Origin: Anthracocystis setariae
Lineage: Eukaryota; Basidiomycota; Ustilaginomycetes; Ustilaginales; Ustilaginaceae
Reading direction: 5' to 3'
Assembly: GCA_928724745.1 (NCBI GenBank)
Contig: CAKMXJ010000032.1
Location: 992,001-1,056,000, forward strand
DNA: 64,000 nt
In this document: in pieces, positions 1-10,065 of the stretch
Position numbering within the stretch: the first letter of the stretch is position 1
Layout: every line of letters begins with the position of its first letter
The notes under the pieces: model-generated
Told to the model about the DNA's origin: nothing
Seen by the model: the letters and a program-made list of their open reading frames with translations, nothing else
Database searches by the model: none
Program-made: the position numbers and the translations under genes

Positions 1-538
1 TTCTTGTCAAACTCGAGGACGAGATAGGGCAACCACCAGCACTGTTTTCGCTGCATGGATTGGCGGTTGTGATTGGCGCCACTGAACGACTGCGCGAGTG
101 ACGAAGCGTTGGGATTGTGATGGGCGAGAGCTCGTGCGACGGCAGGAGGGGTTTGCATGCCGGGAGCAAGGCTGAGGCCGCGAGCATCGATGACGCGGAT
201 GGTCAAAAGACCGGATCGTGGGATGGGCGCGCCATCGGATGAAGCGAGCAGGTTGGCAGAGGAAGAAGAGGTCGAGGCATCACCGCCGGGATTGGACGGC
301 GTCGGGGTGGCGGAACGGTCAAGAGGCGAACGAGCACCGAGGTTGGCGCCGTCTTTGAACTCTGTTGTGTGCGATGGAAGCAGAGAAGGTCAGCATTGCT
401 TGATATAGGTGCACGGTGAAAAGATGCAAACGGAGATGCGTTGGAACGACCCGGATCGAACATGACTGTCGCGGTCCGAATCAAAGCCAGATGGTGGAAG
501 CATGCAGATGACTTACTCTTACCAAGCTTCCAAGACAT
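1..538 (-). CDS. SCH9: Sch9-type AGC kinase, N-terminal part (cut by window edge)
   Basis: Only the first ~140 codons are present; the gene runs off the left end of the window. Exon 1 is 538-517, ending at a consensus GTAAGT donor. The intron is 516-362, ending ACAG, and exon 2 continues from 361 to the edge. The joined reading begins MSWKLGKKFKDGANLG, then a Ser/Thr/Pro-rich stretch. It then enters a C2-like segment (LLTIRVIDARGLSLAPG at about codons 60-76) and the stretch CWWLPYLVLEFDKN near the edge. This layout, a short leader then a C2 domain, is that of fungal Sch9/S6-kinase-like proteins, which act in TOR and nutrient signalling. The kinase domain lies outside the window, so assignment rests on the N-terminus alone. 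The start is supported by the splice that keeps the frame. Confidence 0.72.
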
Positions 539-1033
539 GTTGCTGATGTGTTGAACGGTGTGCTAGTGGTTGTGGCACGGTAAGGAAGGGAGTAGCGAGG
601 AGGAGAGAGCTAAGAGATGGATTGCACCCTTGGTAGTTTAGTTGAAAGTGTGTGGAAAAGTGGTCGAGACGTGCGTGTCGTCTTGAGCCAGACGAGGGCG
701 ATTCTGAGTTGACTGGCGGTGAAGAGGTCCAAGCGCCAAACGCTTTGTTCTGTCGATAGCGCTGCAAACGAGTGTGGGTCCAAGCGCTGGTCACTGGATA
801 CTGTCGGTTACAGACGATGAATACAAGTGTTGATGTGGGCAGTTGGTAGCGGTTGCTCTCGTTGCTTTAGAAATAGGAAGCAAGGTTGGAGCGAGAGGAT
901 GGATGGCGGATGAGGATCGAAGTGAAAAAGGGAGAGAGAAAGAGAAAGAGACGTAGGCAACGGGTCAATTAACAGGACTCTCTGTGACAAGCGCTCGGCT
1001 CGATTCGCTTAGCGCCGCTTCGTTGTCATGCAG

Positions 1034-1035
<2 letters not shown>

Positions 1036-1081
<46 letters not shown>
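1036..1081. repeat. (AC)23 microsatellite
   Basis: An uninterrupted AC dinucleotide run of 46 bases. It lies about 500 bases upstream of the Sch9-like start. Confidence 0.95.
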
Positions 1082-1084
<3 letters not shown>

Positions 1085-1494
1085 GACCGTGCTGTGCTGT
1101 GTTCTGTTCTCATCTCGATCCTCGATGTTCGTAACTAACTCGTTCCCGATCGATGCGACATTTTGCCATCGCAGGGTTTTTTTGGTTTTTGCTTTTTTGT
1201 TTTTCTTTTTTAAATTTGAATCTGAAATCAAGATCATCGCCTAAACCCGATTAGCAACTTCTGGTTTCAAGGCTCCGGCTCGGGTTGGTTTCCGTAGGAA
1301 GCTTGCAGTCGCTGCTGCCAAGTCTCATTTATTAATAAGGCCGGCGCCAACAGCAATTCCTATCTTGCGGTACAGGGGCGATGCTCATCTCGTTTTCATC
1401 TGTTGCCAGTCTGATCTTGGCTCATCAGAACCGAATCTTGCTGAGCAAGCAGAATGCTACTTTGGCTGAACAGGAGATAGATGTGATGCTGCTG

Positions 1495-1558
1495 TACTGT
1501 ACTGTACTGTACTGTACTGTACTGTACTGTACTGTACTGTGCTGTGCTGTGCTGTGCT
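1495..1558. repeat. TACTG pentanucleotide array grading into TGCTG
   Basis: About nine tandem TACTG units followed by about four TGCTG units. The unit is the same as the GTACTGTAC motif scattered through other intergenic regions of this window. Confidence 0.93.
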
Positions 1559-2781
1559 ATACTGGAGTGTGTCGGCGATCGGTCTACAAACACGCACGTG
1601 GTCAAGATCCGTGGAGAAGCGACATGTCGTTCGGTTCTACTGGAACTGAGCCCCAAGCCTTTTTATTTTTCTCATTTTCGAGTCATTGCCCGCTTTCATG
1701 GAACAGCTCAGTCAGTCCAGGCAGGCTGTCCGTCGAGTGGATATGAAATGTGAATGTTTCGGAACCAATCCTCCCGGTGACGCAGCGCAACGATCTGCAA
1801 AGTTTCCCTCAACCAAAGCGCTGTCGTATGCATAAACTGTCAGGAACACTGCCAGCCGACGACCGCCAGCCCCCCTACTCTGTACCGGTACTACTGATAT
1901 ATAGGGAAGGACGAAAAAAAATTAAAAATTGGCCGGGATAAACACCGTGGTGCATGACTCTTTTTGGCTCGGTTGCAATGATAATCCACTTTGAGAAATG
2001 ATTTGGATTCCCTCAGAAGCGCTCTCCGCATGACACGATGATGGGCAATGCCATACGATGAGATCAATCCAACGCGAATTCGACACTTGGGATTCGTTGA
2101 TCAAAAGAAGAAAGCCAAGCGAGCCAAGGCATGATCTGGCTAAATCATTCTCGGAGAATATCTCGGTTGAGCGTGCAATGCATTCTCCTGCAGGCCCCAT
2201 GCCTACGTGCGGAGAGAGTGGTGACTCGCTGCTGTCCTCCACGTCCGCTCGGCCAATGTGGATTTAAGTTTACGAGCGATGCATCCATTACCACCACCAC
2301 CACACCCAGCAGCCGCACCATTCAGCTCCGATTCACGGGCCCGGTTATTCGACACCACCACGTTGCTTTTGTCGTCTTCGTAAAATGCCCAAAAAAAAAA
2401 AACAAAAAAAAAAAAAACAAAAAATGAAAAAAGAGTGCTGCAGTGAACCGTAACCGGTACCATACCTTTAACGAGATGACCCTTTGCTCGGGTATACTGA
2501 ACTCTGTACTGTAGTATTATTTTATTGATTGACTTGACGAAATTTGGGCCAAAGAAAAGTCAGGCACAGTAGTTTACTGTAGCTGTCCGACTCCGCATGT
2601 TTCCATATTAAATTATAAATTTATTGACTCATTCATACAGTACCCGCCACTTGCTTGGCTTTCATTGCTTCCTCAACCATCTGTATCCTTCTTCGTCTGC
2701 ATCGTATCCAGCTGTGATTGCGCATTCAGATGTGGAAAACAAGTGCTTCTGCCTCTCTGTGAGCGCCCCATTGCTCAACAC

Positions 2782-2815
<34 letters not shown>

Positions 2816-2868
2816 GTCGTCGTCGTCTATACCACCATTCCACCTTGCCCTGTCGAGGTTGGTCAGAT

Positions 2869-4193
2869 ATGGGTCGTGGTCGTCGACCCAATTTGGCGTT
2901 GGAACCCACGCGCGCACTCCAGACGCAACGTGCCTTCCGTCAACGCAAAGCAGAACACCTCGCATCCTTGGAAGAGTCGGTCAAACGCCTCACCGACGAA
3001 AACGCCAAGCTCCGCAAGCTCCTCTCCCTCGACCCCAGTCCAGCCAAAACACCCGGAACAAGCTCAAGTAGCAGCTCCACACCCGCTTCCACCTACGACC
3101 CAGTCAAATCAGTAGCTGCATGCGATAATTGCGTCAGTCTTCGCGATGCTAACAGACAGCTGGTCTTGCAAGCTGCGCAGCTGGACGACGACTTCCATCA
3201 ATTACGTAAGAATCTGAGGGCCCTTCGTTCGGTTCTCGATTATCACAACATCCCCCTCCCATCGACAGTGCCTTGCGACGTTGGTCTCGTTTCGTCGTCG
3301 TCGTCGTCTTCGTCGTCGTCGTCTTCGCCACATGTGTCTTCGGCGAAGAGGTTGAGAGCGGATGCAAGTGGTACTCCCTCCGGTGTCTCGATGACCTCGA
3401 GCTACTTTACTGCCGCCGAGCACATGGGCAAGAGGTTCACGTTGCCAGCGAGCGGGGCGGCTGCGGCTGCGGGGGTGGGGGTGGCGTCATGGCATTCGCC
3501 AAATTTATCCGCGATCATGCGCGCACCCACACCACCAAGTGCTAGCTTCAGTCCAAGAGCGTCGCTCACCTTTGCGAGTCCCGCCGCGCTCGAAGAACCA
3601 GTGTACTACAAACCCAAACACACAAGAAACGCATCATCCAGTACTGGATCGAGACAGCTACCACATTCGGCGATCATGTCGCCACCACAGCAGATTGATG
3701 CGATTGGTTTGCGTCGTCAGTCGTCATCGGTGGATCAGGATCGTTCGCGGGTTGCGTACAATTCGGAACGTGGTGGAAGGAGTCATCGCTGGATAAAAGA
3801 ATACCTCCCAGCACCACCACCACCACCACCATCGCTACCGCCGTTGCAGGCGGAGCAGAGGTACAGTTTGAGTTCCGACCACCTCGGTTATCTAGCAAGA
3901 AGTCAGTATCCCAATGTAAGCTCACCTTCAGTCCATCCAAGCATCGAATCACCATACAGCCCATTCGACATGTCAGCACCTAGAACTACATGCCACAGTC
4001 CAGACACGGCAAACATCAACACCCGTCCTCCTGCGCCGCCCAGACATGCAGCAGAAACCAAAGACTTGGTCGTACCAACGATAAAACCATCCTGCGGCTG
4101 TGCCCCTCGTCAAGAGGAATCACTCAAGTCTTGGAGTTCCCCGCCGCCTCCCCTAGGCGTCTCGTTCGATATGCGCCCTCACCCCACCCCAGC

Positions 4194-4232
<39 letters not shown>

Positions 4233-4332
4233 CCACCAGGCAGAGCACCAAACCGCCGCCAAGCCGCCGCAGGATGACGATTGTTGCTTCGGTCTGGTCA
4301 AGTGCGACGCTCAAGGTCAGATTATCATCTAA
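2869..4332 (+). CDS. bZIP transcription factor
   Basis: A 487-residue intronless protein. The chosen start gives MGRGRRPNLALEPTRALQTQ; the open frame extends 68 codons upstream, but that part is only an (ATC)n tract read as polyhistidine. The basic region is residues 5-28 (QRAFRQRKAEH core, as in Yap/Pap1-type bZIPs). Zipper leucines are at 34, 41 and 48. A second coiled segment follows after a CDNC motif (near residue 83). The rest is disordered, with serine, proline and glutamine runs; the polyQ comes from a CAA repeat at about 4195-4232. The C-terminus has cysteine pairs (SCGCAP, then CCFGLVKC) that may form a metal- or redox-responsive site, as known for HapX and Yap1 classes. The sequence does not say which pathway it controls. 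Confidence 0.82.
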
Positions 4333-4554
4333 ATCCCGTATCATATCCAAAATCGTACTGTACAGTACTGTACTTTACAATTAATTTAGCATATTTCGTT
4401 CAAGTTTAATCCTTCAGCCTCGAGTCGCGCGCCTCAAGGCTGGCTGACAACCAAGAAATTCTCGGTGCTGCCAGCAGTCAAAGTGCATGTGTGGCTTACT
4501 GATCAAGGTGGATGACATTGCAAGCGGGAGGCGAGGTTGTGACGAGACGGGCTG

Positions 4555-5973
4555 CTACCAAGCGAGCTCGATCTGATCGCCGTCTTCCACGTCCATATCG
4601 GCGACGGTTTGGGAGGGGTTGTAGGTGAATCCATCAAACGAGATTTTGATCTGTTGGATTGGGATTGGAGTGGATGTGAGTTTGTGTGCGTGGAAGTGCA
4701 TGATGATGGTAGACAGTTTGGTGGTGGGCGTCACTGTGACTGAGAGCGGTCCTTTTTGCGATTGCAGCGTCAGGTTGAGCGTTTCGACATCCTCCGTGGT
4801 TGGTTGGGCCGCGGGTGGCGGTGAGCGGTGTCGATGTGGCGTTGGTTGCGCTTCGTCATCCGAATCGTCGAGTTGGATCACTTCAACCGCGTGCGTTGGT
4901 TTCGCTTGTTGCAACGTCCCACTCCCATGTGCGCGGATCACCAACTTGACACTATCATCGCTATCGTCACCTCCTCCATCCTCGTCGTCCAGTCTTATCG
5001 TTGGCGCAATAGCCCGAACTTGCGAAGTCGACTGTGTGCGACCCATCCTCGCATTCCTATCTGACAACGAAGCAACGCTAAACTGCGATTTTGTGCGTTC
5101 GAGTTCGCGCAACTTTCGCCGCTCATCGCGCTCCTGCTGCTCTCGTCTTGCCTGCTCGCGAATGTGCTTGGCATTCTCACCGCGCATCAACCGAGCCAAA
5201 TCAGGATCCCAGTGGATCTTCGAGTTGACATCCTCGTCCTCTTGCTGGTGAAGCCCGCCATTCACTGGCGCAGTTGTGGGTAGTGGAGACGCACGCGAAG
5301 AGTTGCGCGTCGCCCGACGCGAATCTGGTTGATCAACGCTCGACGACAAAAACACTGCAGTGGAAGCCGAGCCAAACTTGCTACCAATCACTTTGCTGAC
5401 CAGATCGCGCGCCATGTTGAGCTTTTCCGGTGACGGTGGTGGTGGCGGGGTGAGGCTGACGCCGCGTGTGCGACCTTTACCGTTGGTGTCTGCGCCTTGT
5501 TTGGCGGGAGGTTTTGAAGGTTGCGATATTTCCGGCGTCGTATCTCGAAGGGATGCGTTCGAGCTTGCGAGCGCAAGTGGTGCGTCAGTGCTGGAAGCAA
5601 GGGTGGATGAAGGCTCTCGGGACGATTGACGATGAACGGATTGTGAAGCCCAAGCTGGTAGCGCCGCATTTTTCTTTCTCCGCTTGGCCCTCCGTCTGCC
5701 AGCGCCATCGCTACCATCACTTGCACGGTCGATGTCGCTGCTGAGGAGAACATCCTCGTCTTCGTCTTCGTCCTCATCCTCGTTGTCTTCGTGGATATCG
5801 CTCATGCCATCCTCGAGATGTGAATCGTCTCTGTGCTGACCCGCTTTTGAGGTGGATGGAAAAGGAGCAGATGAGGATGTAGACTGAGATATTGTCGGTG
5901 CCTTTGTCTTTGGCCTCGGCTTGGATTTGCTCGGCGCCACCCTGTGCGTAAAGAAAGCAAACTCATCGTCCAT
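4555..5973 (-). CDS. Rad60/Esc2-like SUMO-like-domain protein
   Basis: A 472-residue protein starting MDDEFAFFTHRV. The open frame reaches 26 codons further up, but the start at 5973 gives the usual acidic Rad60-type N-terminus. The first two thirds are charged and disordered, including an Asp/Glu run and RRRAKRRKK as a likely nuclear signal. A Glu/Arg-rich helix follows. A canonical SUMO-interacting motif (VEVIQLDDSDDE) precedes the C-terminal ubiquitin-like fold, which ends FDGFTYNPSQTVADMDVEDGDQIELAW in segments typical of the SUMO family (MEDGDxI). Rad60/Esc2/NIP45 proteins act in the nucleus in SUMO-dependent genome stability. No diglycine tail is present, so it is not SUMO itself. Only one clear SUMO-like domain is visible; family members often have two. 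Confidence 0.78.
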   Translation of the reverse strand: MDDEFAFFTHRVAPSKSKPRPKTKAPTISQSTSSSAPFPSTSKAGQHRDDSHLEDGMSDIHEDNEDEDEDEDEDVLLSSDIDRASDGSDGAGRRRAKRRKKNAALPAWASQSVHRQSSREPSSTLASSTDAPLALASSNASLRDTTPEISQPSKPPAKQGADTNGKGRTRGVSLTPPPPPSPEKLNMARDLVSKVIGSKFGSASTAVFLSSSVDQPDSRRATRNSSRASPLPTTAPVNGGLHQQEDEDVNSKIHWDPDLARLMRGENAKHIREQARREQQERDERRKLRELERTKSQFSVASLSDRNARMGRTQSTSQVRAIAPTIRLDDEDGGGDDSDDSVKLVIRAHGSGTLQQAKPTHAVEVIQLDDSDDEAQPTPHRHRSPPPAAQPTTEDVETLNLTLQSQKGPLSVTVTPTTKLSTIIMHFHAHKLTSTPIPIQQIKISFDGFTYNPSQTVADMDVEDGDQIELAW

Positions 5974-6430
5974 CGCTCTTCTGCGTTCAAAGATGTCGGC
6001 TATGCAGATCGAGAGGAGCTTTGTACAAGGTAGAGGATGCTGCGATGACAATCAGTGGCTGGATGAAGGCTGGAGGGGAGTGTTGAGCTTGCAGGTCCAA
6101 TGATGAGTATAGTAGACGATAGTGATGATAGTGGAGCGCAAGGATGATATCGTCAAACAGGTCTGGACAAGGAAGCATTCGCAGAGGCGGTGTGGTCGTC
6201 GGGAGAAAGGCGGCGGCAGCGCGTCTGAATCGAGTAAATTCAGGGTTCAGGCTGAGATCAACACTCTCTCTCACTCTCTATGCTTTAAGCGTTCCCGCAG
6301 GCGGACCAAATCTCCCCGATGACTTCTTCGCCTTCATGCCCGATATGCGGCACGTGACCGGCGTGCACATCTGAGCGCGCGCACACACACATCTTCCACC
6401 TCATCTCACTTCGTTCACCTCATCTCAGCC
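5974..6430. other. 5' flank of the Rad60-like gene and left edge of the DIRS-like element
   Basis: No coding sequence is recognised. The left boundary of the DIRS-like element must lie here or slightly downstream, but I could not find a repeat shared with its right side that would fix it. Confidence 0.45.
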
Positions 6431-6583
6431 ATGTTTCCTCTCCACCATCTCTATCTTTATCGTCTCGCAGGCGCAGCCATAGCGCTCGTCCTGCTCGTTT
6501 TTGTGATACGCTTTTGCCTAGCTAGGCTTCGCGATGGCCCAGCAACAGGCCTGTACACACTGCGGCAAGTCTTTTCCACCTAA
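6431..6583 (+). CDS. Possible 50-residue membrane-segment ORF overlapping the gag start
   Basis: An ATG-started frame of 50 codons runs MFPLHHLYLYRLAGAAIALV and then more hydrophobic residues, ending in TAA at 6581-6583. Residues 12-32 form one strongly hydrophobic stretch flanked by Arg, as in a single-span membrane peptide. It overlaps the first 50 bases of the gag ORF in another frame. It could be an upstream ORF tuning gag translation, a real micro-protein, or the 5' end of a host gene cut by the retroelement. There is no homology evidence. Confidence 0.3.
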   Translation: MFPLHHLYLYRLAGAAIALVLLVFVIRFCLARLRDGPATGLYTLRQVFST

Positions 6584-7706
6584 CCACTTCCTCAGCAAAC
6601 GCAATCGACCTTGTCAGCGCTGCGCAGCCTGTCGTGGCACTCAACCGGTACCGCTCCTTGCTGTCGCCACACCAGCGCCAAGCTTCCAATCGCCACCCCC
6701 CGCGACCGTCCCGTTGGCCGTCGAGCCCTCCCAGCCGCACGACGCCACGATCGATCTGGACGCCATCCACGCTCGCCTCGACGCCCAGGCCAACTTCTCG
6801 TCCCAGCTGGCCGACTCAGTTGCCGAGATCCGTCAGCTGATCATAACCTTGCGCCAAGGCCACGCTCAGTCGACCGGAACAGTCACCTCCCCTCGTCTTC
6901 CACCTTCCTCGACACCAGCAACGGCGCCCGCCCAGACTGCGCTGACTCCTCCCCCCTCGTCAGCGCCTTCTACTGGTGAGTTACAGCTCCGCCGACTGTT
7001 TCCTTGGGTCTCCCCAGAGGTTGCCCAGCTGGTCTACGACGACCGCCTGCCCCCTCACGATCTTGGCAAGCTCTGCCGTGCCAGCAAGTCCCGCGGTGAG
7101 CCAGACGCCGACTCTGGCATCCTCGTCAACGGCATCCGCGTCCAACCAGCTCTCCCGTCCTCCGACGCTCCGGACGTCAAGAGGTTCCTGCGTCAGGTGC
7201 CAGACCTACGGTCCTTCACACAGGCGTGGACGGTGTACACGTCCCTACGTGGTGTCAGTGCCAACGACCCTAGCCTCTGCGCTAGTCTCGGCTCTTTTCT
7301 AGTAACGGTAGTTGACCACGCAACCAAGTGGCATTGGCAGGCCGTCGCCGAATTCATTCTCACCGTCTGCGAGCGTCGCTTTGGCTACGCCTCAGCAGGT
7401 GATTGGGCTACCGACGACCTCAGCGCTTGGCAAAAGGCTCTCGGGGGCGTTCCTCGGCGCGACGTGTCGCCTTCCAAGTCACCAGCAAAGCCCAACTCGC
7501 CGCCCTCTTCCGCCAACCCCTCAGCCTCCTCTACCAAACGCCAGCGCCGCGACCTCAGCAACCAGGTCTGCTTCCGCTTCAACTCCACCGGCTGCCCCAA
7601 CGGACCTCAGTGCCAGCGCCAGCACGTGTGCCAAACCTGCGGGGGCCCCCATTCCCGCACCTCGTGCTCCGACACAACGGCCACCGTCAAACAGCAACAG
7701 CAGTAG
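6534..7706 (+). CDS. Gag-like protein of the DIRS-like element
   Basis: A 390-residue ORF starting MAQQQACTHCGKSFPPNHFL. The N-terminus has a cysteine cluster C7-x2-C10, C27-x2-C30-x2-C33. A Pro/Ser-rich linker follows, then a structured middle (LQLRRLFPWVSPEVAQLVYD onward). The C-terminus has a CCCH-like cluster (CFRFNSTGCPNGPQCQRQH) followed by a zinc-knuckle variant, CQTCGGPHSRTSC (C-x2-C-x3-H-x4-C). Such knuckles bind nucleic acid in retroelement Gag proteins. It ends in a CAG-encoded glutamine run. The N-terminal cysteine cluster is unusual for a Gag. The role is inferred from position ahead of RT and from the C-terminal motif. Confidence 0.75.
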   Translation: MAQQQACTHCGKSFPPNHFLSKRNRPCQRCAACRGTQPVPLLAVATPAPSFQSPPPATVPLAVEPSQPHDATIDLDAIHARLDAQANFSSQLADSVAEIRQLIITLRQGHAQSTGTVTSPRLPPSSTPATAPAQTALTPPPSSAPSTGELQLRRLFPWVSPEVAQLVYDDRLPPHDLGKLCRASKSRGEPDADSGILVNGIRVQPALPSSDAPDVKRFLRQVPDLRSFTQAWTVYTSLRGVSANDPSLCASLGSFLVTVVDHATKWHWQAVAEFILTVCERRFGYASAGDWATDDLSAWQKALGGVPRRDVSPSKSPAKPNSPPSSANPSASSTKRQRRDLSNQVCFRFNSTGCPNGPQCQRQHVCQTCGGPHSRTSCSDTTATVKQQQQ

Positions 7707-7762
7707 CCGCCGGTGAGTAGCTTTCCCCACCTTCCCCCACTCGACCGCGTGGGTTCCCTTGG

Positions 7763-8054
7763 TCTCCGCGACAGACTCAGGTCCGGCTCCGTCGTTCTGG
7801 ATCAGCATGTCCGCACAGCAGCTCCAGCCGTCTTTCCCCCCGTCTCTGCGACAGACTCAGGTCCAGCACGCCGACTCTGTTGACTCTTCTAGGTCTCTGC
7901 GACAGACTCAGGTCCAGCGCTCCAATGGGTCTCCGCGACAGACTCAGGTCCGGCCTGTCGACGCCATCGACACTTTCACGTCTCTGCGACAGACTCAGGT
8001 CCAGCACGTCAACCCCGTTGACAACATCAGGTCTCTGCGACAGACTCAGGTCCA
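7763..8054 (+). repeat. Six-copy interspersed core repeat at the gag-RT junction
   Basis: A core of about 22 bases (TCTCTGCGACAGACTCAGGT and onward) begins at 7763, 7843, 7894, 7930, 7981 and 8032. The later copies are spaced 36 or 51 bases apart, so they stay in one frame and encode a repeated S-L/P-R-Q-T-Q-V peptide. The first copy is out of frame with the rest and lies before the first ATG. Copies 1 and 4 share variant bases. Confidence 0.9.
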
Positions 8055-10065
8055 GCATCTCGTTTCGGTCCCGGCAGCCCTCGACGTCCCGTCAGCTGAC
8101 CGGTGTCTCTCATTCCTACTCGACTTACGACAGTATCTTCCCCCTGCTCGCCCAAACACCACTCTCGACCTTGATGTATTCGACCCCACCACGCTGCCAG
8201 CCCGCGTCGGTTCTATGCAGCTCCAGTTGCCGGCTTGGGAGCGTCTCCTCCAGGACTATCCGGACGAGCGATACCGCACCCAGGTGGCCGGCATGATCCG
8301 CCATGGCTGTCTTCTCGGCTACGACGGGCCCCTCCGCCACGCCAACCGCCACGTGGCCAACCTGCCCATCGACGATGACGGCCACGCCCATATTCGCCGC
8401 GAGATCGCCGCTCGGCTAGGCGAGGGTCGTCTCACAGTGGTGCCGGCCAGCTCAGCCCTCGTCGAGTCTCCCATTGGCGTTGTGCCCAAGCCTCGCTCCA
8501 ACAAGCTCCGCACCATTCATCATCTCTCACACCCTCGCCGCCCAGCCTCTTCGACTCTTCCATCGGTCAACGCAGGCATTCATTCCTCCCTCGTTCGCAT
8601 CAGGTACGAGTCAGTTCGCGAGCTCATTGATTTCGTACGGTCCAACCCCAACTGTTTGCTCTGGAAAGGCGACCTGGAGGACGCTTTCCGCCACGTCGTG
8701 ACCGCAGAGCCCGATGCATATCTCCTCGGCTTCCAGTACGACGGCGTTTGCTACCGAGAGAACGCCCTCACCTTCGGCGGCAGCAGTTCACCGTTCCTTT
8801 TCAACTTGGTAGCCGAGTTCCTCCATTGGGTTGTCGCCTCCTGCCTGCCTCGCGCCTGGCCAGTCAACCACTATCTGGACGACACCTTTGGCGCTGTCCC
8901 AGCCGAGGCTGCCGACAAAACCTTCCTCCCCGTCCGCGTTCTGGCCCTTGCCTCCACCGCTCTTGGTTTGCGCCTATCGATCAAGAAGACCTTTGCCGGC
9001 CTTACACGCCTCGAGGTCCTCGGCATTGACATCGACTCGGCCGCGCAGACCGTCGGCATCACACCAGAACGCCGGACTCACATCCTCTCCCAGTGCCGCC
9101 ACCTCCTTGACCGCGGCACTGCCGACCTCCTCGACATGCAACGGATTGCTGGTCTCTTGCAGTTTGTCTCGCAGGTCTTTCCGTGCGGCAAAGCTTTCTT
9201 GCGCCGCCTCTACAGCTGTACCCGCCGCCGCCACTCTGCCGGACGTCGGCGTATCCCCAGGCCAGCACTCGCCGAGATAGCCTGGTGGGTCACCATGCTG
9301 GAGACTTGGTCGGGTACCAGCATCCTCTCCCCCTCCCCGTTGATCGTTGCGCACATGTGGACCGATGCCTGCCCCCGCGGCTATGGCGCTCACCTGGGCT
9401 TGGCTTCTAATCCGACGGCCGTCTTCTCACGCGAAGTCCCTCGACGACACCGCCAGAAGAACATTCGCTTTCTCGAGGCTTTGGCCGTCCTAGAGGCGCT
9501 CCGGCTCTTTGCTAGCCACTGGTCGTCCCCTTTGACCATCGTTGTCCACGTTGACAACGAGAATGTCGAACACGGCCTTCGTTCGGGCAGCTCCCGCGAC
9601 CCTCTCACACAAAAGCTGCTGCGGGAGATCTTTGGTTTCTGCTTCACCCACAACATCACCCTTCACCCTGTGCGTGTTTCGACCACTGACAACGTTCTCG
9701 CCGACCTTCTTTCTCGCCGCCAGTTCCGCCGCCTCCAACAGCTTTTTCCACGAGCATACAAACTGTTGTCCTTCCACCGGGAACGCGTCGTTCAACAGGC
9801 CAACCCCCTCCCACCTTCGCATCCAGCATGGGGATCTCTTCGGCGGCGGCCACCCTGCTCTGGAACGGCCTTGCGCCCAGCACTCGAGACCGTGCTGGCA
9901 GTACCGTCTCCGCTTTCCAAACCTTCTGCGCCCGGTGTTACAGGCGGCGGAACTGAGGCGGCGGAAAACTCAAGTTCCGGCCGCCTTCGGTGCAAGCGCG
10001 GCTTAGAGACTCTTGTTCGGCCGCCCTCACATTGGGCAAGACACGGTAAGCTGCCTGAAGTGTAG
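7807..10065 (+). CDS. Reverse transcriptase-RNase H of the DIRS-like element
   Basis: The frame is open from 7759, but the first ATG is at 7807 (MSAQQLQPSFPPS). The N-terminus carries the SLRQTQVQ repeats. The RT domain follows: SPIGVVPKP, then LWKGDLEDAFRHV (first catalytic Asp), FGGSSSPFLFN, and the YLDD active site near residue 355. RNase H follows, with the expected acidic residues in WTDACPRGYG, FLEALAVLEAL, VHVDNENVEHGL and TDNVLADLLSR. The native element sequence ends at 9935. The last 43 codons come from the inserted LTR and the stop at 10065 is in LTR sequence. Without the insertion this frame would stay open across the whole YR gene, to a stop ending at 15831. The RT class is that of DIRS/Ngaro elements. 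Confidence 0.85.
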   Translation: MSAQQLQPSFPPSLRQTQVQHADSVDSSRSLRQTQVQRSNGSPRQTQVRPVDAIDTFTSLRQTQVQHVNPVDNIRSLRQTQVQHLVSVPAALDVPSADRCLSFLLDLRQYLPPARPNTTLDLDVFDPTTLPARVGSMQLQLPAWERLLQDYPDERYRTQVAGMIRHGCLLGYDGPLRHANRHVANLPIDDDGHAHIRREIAARLGEGRLTVVPASSALVESPIGVVPKPRSNKLRTIHHLSHPRRPASSTLPSVNAGIHSSLVRIRYESVRELIDFVRSNPNCLLWKGDLEDAFRHVVTAEPDAYLLGFQYDGVCYRENALTFGGSSSPFLFNLVAEFLHWVVASCLPRAWPVNHYLDDTFGAVPAEAADKTFLPVRVLALASTALGLRLSIKKTFAGLTRLEVLGIDIDSAAQTVGITPERRTHILSQCRHLLDRGTADLLDMQRIAGLLQFVSQVFPCGKAFLRRLYSCTRRRHSAGRRRIPRPALAEIAWWVTMLETWSGTSILSPSPLIVAHMWTDACPRGYGAHLGLASNPTAVFSREVPRRHRQKNIRFLEALAVLEALRLFASHWSSPLTIVVHVDNENVEHGLRSGSSRDPLTQKLLREIFGFCFTHNITLHPVRVSTTDNVLADLLSRRQFRRLQQLFPRAYKLLSFHRERVVQQANPLPPSHPAWGSLRRRPPCSGTALRPALETVLAVPSPLSKPSAPGVTGGGTEAAENSSSGRLRCKRGLETLVRPPSHWARHGKLPEV
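9931..9935. repeat. Target-site duplication CCCGG, left copy
   Basis: CCCGG directly before the 5' LTR matches the five bases directly after the 3' LTR. Five bases is the usual Ty3/gypsy duplication length. Confidence 0.93.

Larger units (their letters stand above)
539..2868. other. Intergenic region with microsatellites, shared 5' side of SCH9 and bZIP genes
   Basis: This is the divergent 5' region between the Sch9-like gene (minus) and the bZIP gene (plus). I see no credible coding sequence. It holds an (AC)n tract, a TACTG array, A-rich runs near 2391-2430, TACTGTA motifs near 2505 and 2570, and an (ATC)n tract at about 2783-2815 just upstream of the bZIP start. Confidence 0.6.

Noticed and set aside
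2665..2868. 68-codon N-terminal extension of the bZIP ORF including polyhistidine
   Set aside because: It is an (ATC)n microsatellite read through by chance. The ATG at 2869 directly precedes the conserved basic region.
4625..5251. 208-codon plus-strand frame opposite the Rad60-like gene
   Set aside because: Ser/Cys-rich shadow of acidic codons on the other strand.
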